DNA of 64,000 nucleotides from an uncultured Oscillospiraceae bacterium. Its GTDB lineage: Bacteria > Bacillota > Clostridia > Oscillospirales > Ruminococcaceae. Shown piece after piece: positions 62,867-64,000 of the stretch (position 1 is the first letter of the stretch; every line of letters begins with the position of its first letter). Position numbers and translations under genes: made by a program. The DNA is taken from contig CAKSPD010000001.1 of NCBI GenBank assembly GCA_934481385.1, forward strand, positions 358,538 through 422,537, given 5' to 3'. Under the pieces are notes generated by a model. That model was not told the DNA's origin. It was given only the letters and a program-made list of their open reading frames with translations, and made no database searches.

Positions 62867-63741
62867 TATTTTCCTCTTTCTGCCATAAGAAGCTGAATTT
62901 CATCTTCATTAATTCCGACCATAGCTTCGCCGAGGTCTTCTGAAAGTTCAGCAAGAAGCTTGTAATCGTTGTAATTTGTTACAGCCTTTACGATTGCAGC
63001 AGCTCTCTTTTCAGGATTTCCTGACTTGAATATACCTGAACCAACGAAAACGCCTTCTGCACCAAGCTGCATCATAAGAGCAGCATCAGCAGGAGTTGCA
63101 ACACCGCCGGCTGCAAAGTTTACAACAGGGATTCTTCCGTTTTCATGAACATAAAGTACAAGGTCATAAGGAACCTGAAGATTTTTTGCTGTATCAAAAA
63201 GTTCGTCCTCGTCCATATTCTGAATTCTTCTGATTTCAGAATTCATCATTCTCATATGACGGACAGCCTGAACAATGTCACCAGTACCAGGTTCGCCCTT
63301 TGTTCTTATCATTGAAGCACCTTCATTGATACGTCTAAGAGCTTCGCCCAAATCCTTTGCACCGCATACAAAAGGAACATCGAACTTTCTCTTATTTATA
63401 TGATATTTGTCATCAGCAGGAGAAAGTACTTCACTTTCATCAATATAATCTATTTCGATAGCCTGAAGAATCTGAGCTTCTGCAAAATGGCCTATTCTAC
63501 ACTTAGCCATTACAGGAATTGAAACAGCATTCTGAATACCCTTAATCATCTTAGGGTCACTCATTCTTGAAACACCGCCGGCTGCTCTGATGTCAGCAGG
63601 AATTCTTTCAAGAGCCATTACTGCACAAGCACCGGCAGCTTCGGCAATTTTAGCCTGCTCAGGAGTAGTAACGTCCATAATAACTCCGCCTTTAAGCATC
63701 TGAGCAAGTTCCTTGTTAAGCTGATAACGATTATTTTCCAT
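62866..63741 (-). CDS. pdxS: Pyridoxal 5'-phosphate synthase lyase subunit
   Basis: A 291-residue synthase that builds PLP from ribose 5-phosphate, glyceraldehyde 3-phosphate and ammonia. The blocks [37 protein letters not shown] and [19 protein letters not shown] are diagnostic. It is the first gene of pdxST, with GAAGGG upstream. Transcription probably comes from the tRNA side past a terminator, or from a promoter I could not place. Confidence 0.98.
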   Translation of the reverse strand: MENNRYQLNKELAQMLKGGVIMDVTTPEQAKIAEAAGACAVMALERIPADIRAAGGVSRMSDPKMIKGIQNAVSIPVMAKCRIGHFAEAQILQAIEIDYIDESEVLSPADDKYHINKRKFDVPFVCGAKDLGEALRRINEGASMIRTKGEPGTGDIVQAVRHMRMMNSEIRRIQNMDEDELFDTAKNLQVPYDLVLYVHENGRIPVVNFAAGGVATPADAALMMQLGAEGVFVGSGIFKSGNPEKRAAAIVKAVTNYNDYKLLAELSEDLGEAMVGINEDEIQLLMAERGK

Positions 63742-63760
63742 AAATTATACCCTTCTTTAT

Positions 63761-63795
63761 ATAAAAAATAAAAGGCAGATATGAGTATCTGCCTT
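63761..63795 (-). terminator. Terminator after the tRNA gene
   Basis: On the - strand: stem AAGGCAGATA with TATCTGCCTT (63795-63786 and 63781-63772), 4-base loop, followed by TTATTTTTTAT. It separates the tRNA from pdxS. Confidence 0.85.
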
Positions 63796-63802
63796 AAAAC
63801 AT

Positions 63803-63875
63803 GGGCCAGCAGGGACTCGAACCCCGGACCGTCCGGTTATGAGCCGGATGCTCTAACCAACTGAGCTACTGGCCC
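63803..63875 (-). tRNA. tRNA with CAT anticodon (Met, possibly Ile2)
   Basis: A 73-base tRNA. The acceptor stem GGGCCAG pairs with CTGGCCC over 7 bp, the D arm has AGCTCAGTTGGTTAGAGC, and the anticodon stem CCGG/CCGG encloses CTCATAA. The T arm has GGTTCGAGTCC. The 3' CCA is not encoded. A CAT anticodon reads AUG, or AUA if C34 becomes lysidine. The D-arm and acceptor favour an elongator-type Met tRNA or Ile2, not initiator Met, since the acceptor 1:72 pair is G-C. Confidence 0.9.
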
Positions 63876-63889
63876 TTTTATATGATGAA

Positions 63890-63916
63890 TCAGAAGCTGA
63901 CAAAATCAGCTTCTGA
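63890..63916 (-). other. Hairpin between 5S rRNA and tRNA
   Basis: A perfect 11-bp stem TCAGAAGCTGA with TCAGCTTCTGA around a 5-base loop. On the - strand it follows 5S rRNA and precedes the tRNA by about 14 bases without a long T-run. It may be a processing signal or weak terminator. Confidence 0.65.
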
Positions 63917-63926
63917 CCAATTTTTA

Positions 63927-64000
63927 AGTACCGGCATAGAATTATTTTTCCAGACCGTCGCCAGTCAAGTATCTTCATCGCATATGAGCTTAACTTCCGT
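63927..64000 (-). rRNA. rrf: 5S ribosomal RNA, 3' part
   Basis: On the - strand the window edge enters a 5S rRNA: ACGGAAGTTAAGCTC is the near-universal 5S block, followed by a GACTGGCGACGGTCTGG-like region and a 3' end GCCGGTAC. The 5' part lies beyond the window; the 3' end at about 63927 is approximate. It implies an rRNA operon to the right, followed by the CAT tRNA. Confidence 0.88.

Overview
The window is AT-rich DNA from a low-GC, endospore-forming, plant-fibre-degrading anaerobe of the Ruminococcus/Oscillospiraceae type. The evidence is sporulation genes (spoIVA 3' end, spoIIR, a probable spoIIQ), a typical clostridial housekeeping order (yhbY-nadD-yqeK-LCP-rsfS; rnc-radical SAM-smc-ftsY), and four secreted dockerin proteins (GH26, GH9, a transglutaminase-like protein, and a protein built of five tandem repeats), as expected of a cellulosome producer. 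The genus is inferred from gene content and dockerin style; no database search was run.

Layout. 0-9.8 kb, mostly + strand: spoIVA end, a UDP-sugar pyrophosphorylase, a heterodimeric ABC exporter, an OGG-type DNA glycosylase (- strand), a TPM lipoprotein, an HD hydrolase, a GH13 enzyme fused to a DUF1653-like domain, and a 38-residue Asn/Gln-rich microprotein. 9.8-12.9 kb, - strand: FHA-RodA/FtsW-PBP elongation operon. 13.0-13.8 kb: M23/SpoIIQ-like protein. 13.8-36.2 kb: a very long co-directional - strand run, from spoIIR and infC-rpmI-rplT through trmH, dprA, topA, trmFO, plsX, rnc, radical SAM, smc, ftsY, rdgB, yhbY, nadD, yqeK, LCP, rsfS, rpsU, yqeG, aroQ, pepP and efp to a CD1247-type protein. 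36.3-37.3 kb: secreted lysozyme with SH3 repeats. 37.5-42.0 kb, + strand: murT, a gatD-like gene lacking its catalytic residues, a DUF4317 gene and a CLC antiporter. 42-46.8 kb, - strand: ychF, a membrane protein, and an EAL phosphodiesterase with a C-terminal repeat solenoid. 47-51.2 kb, + strand: GH26-GH9 dockerin operon, divergent from the EAL gene. 51.2-53.5 kb: serC-serA. 53.8-55.2 kb: transglutaminase-dockerin. 55.2-59.7 kb, - strand: rpsL, rpsG, fusA, tuf. 59.9-62.3 kb: five-repeat dockerin protein. 62.3-64 kb, - strand: 5S rRNA 3' end, a CAT-anticodon tRNA and pdxS-pdxT.

How it fits together. Most of the window is translation, chromosome, envelope and cofactor housekeeping. The accessory layer is the set of secreted dockerin genes, each with its own sigma-A-type promoter and placed singly or in pairs between housekeeping operons. 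A c-di-GMP phosphodiesterase gene shares a divergent promoter region with the cellulase/mannanase operon. Promoters are unusually readable: many match TTGxxx-N17-TATAAT, often with an extended TG -10. Operon ends are marked by strong hairpin terminators.

The points most worth following up are the GatD-like protein without Cys/His catalysts, the EAL-solenoid fusion with its membrane-protein partner, the five-repeat dockerin protein, the GH13-DUF1653 fusion, the Asn/Gln microprotein, and the AUU-started infC with a terminator in its leader. Start codons were moved inward from the longest reading frame wherever a Shine-Dalgarno sequence or family alignment clearly favoured a downstream start.
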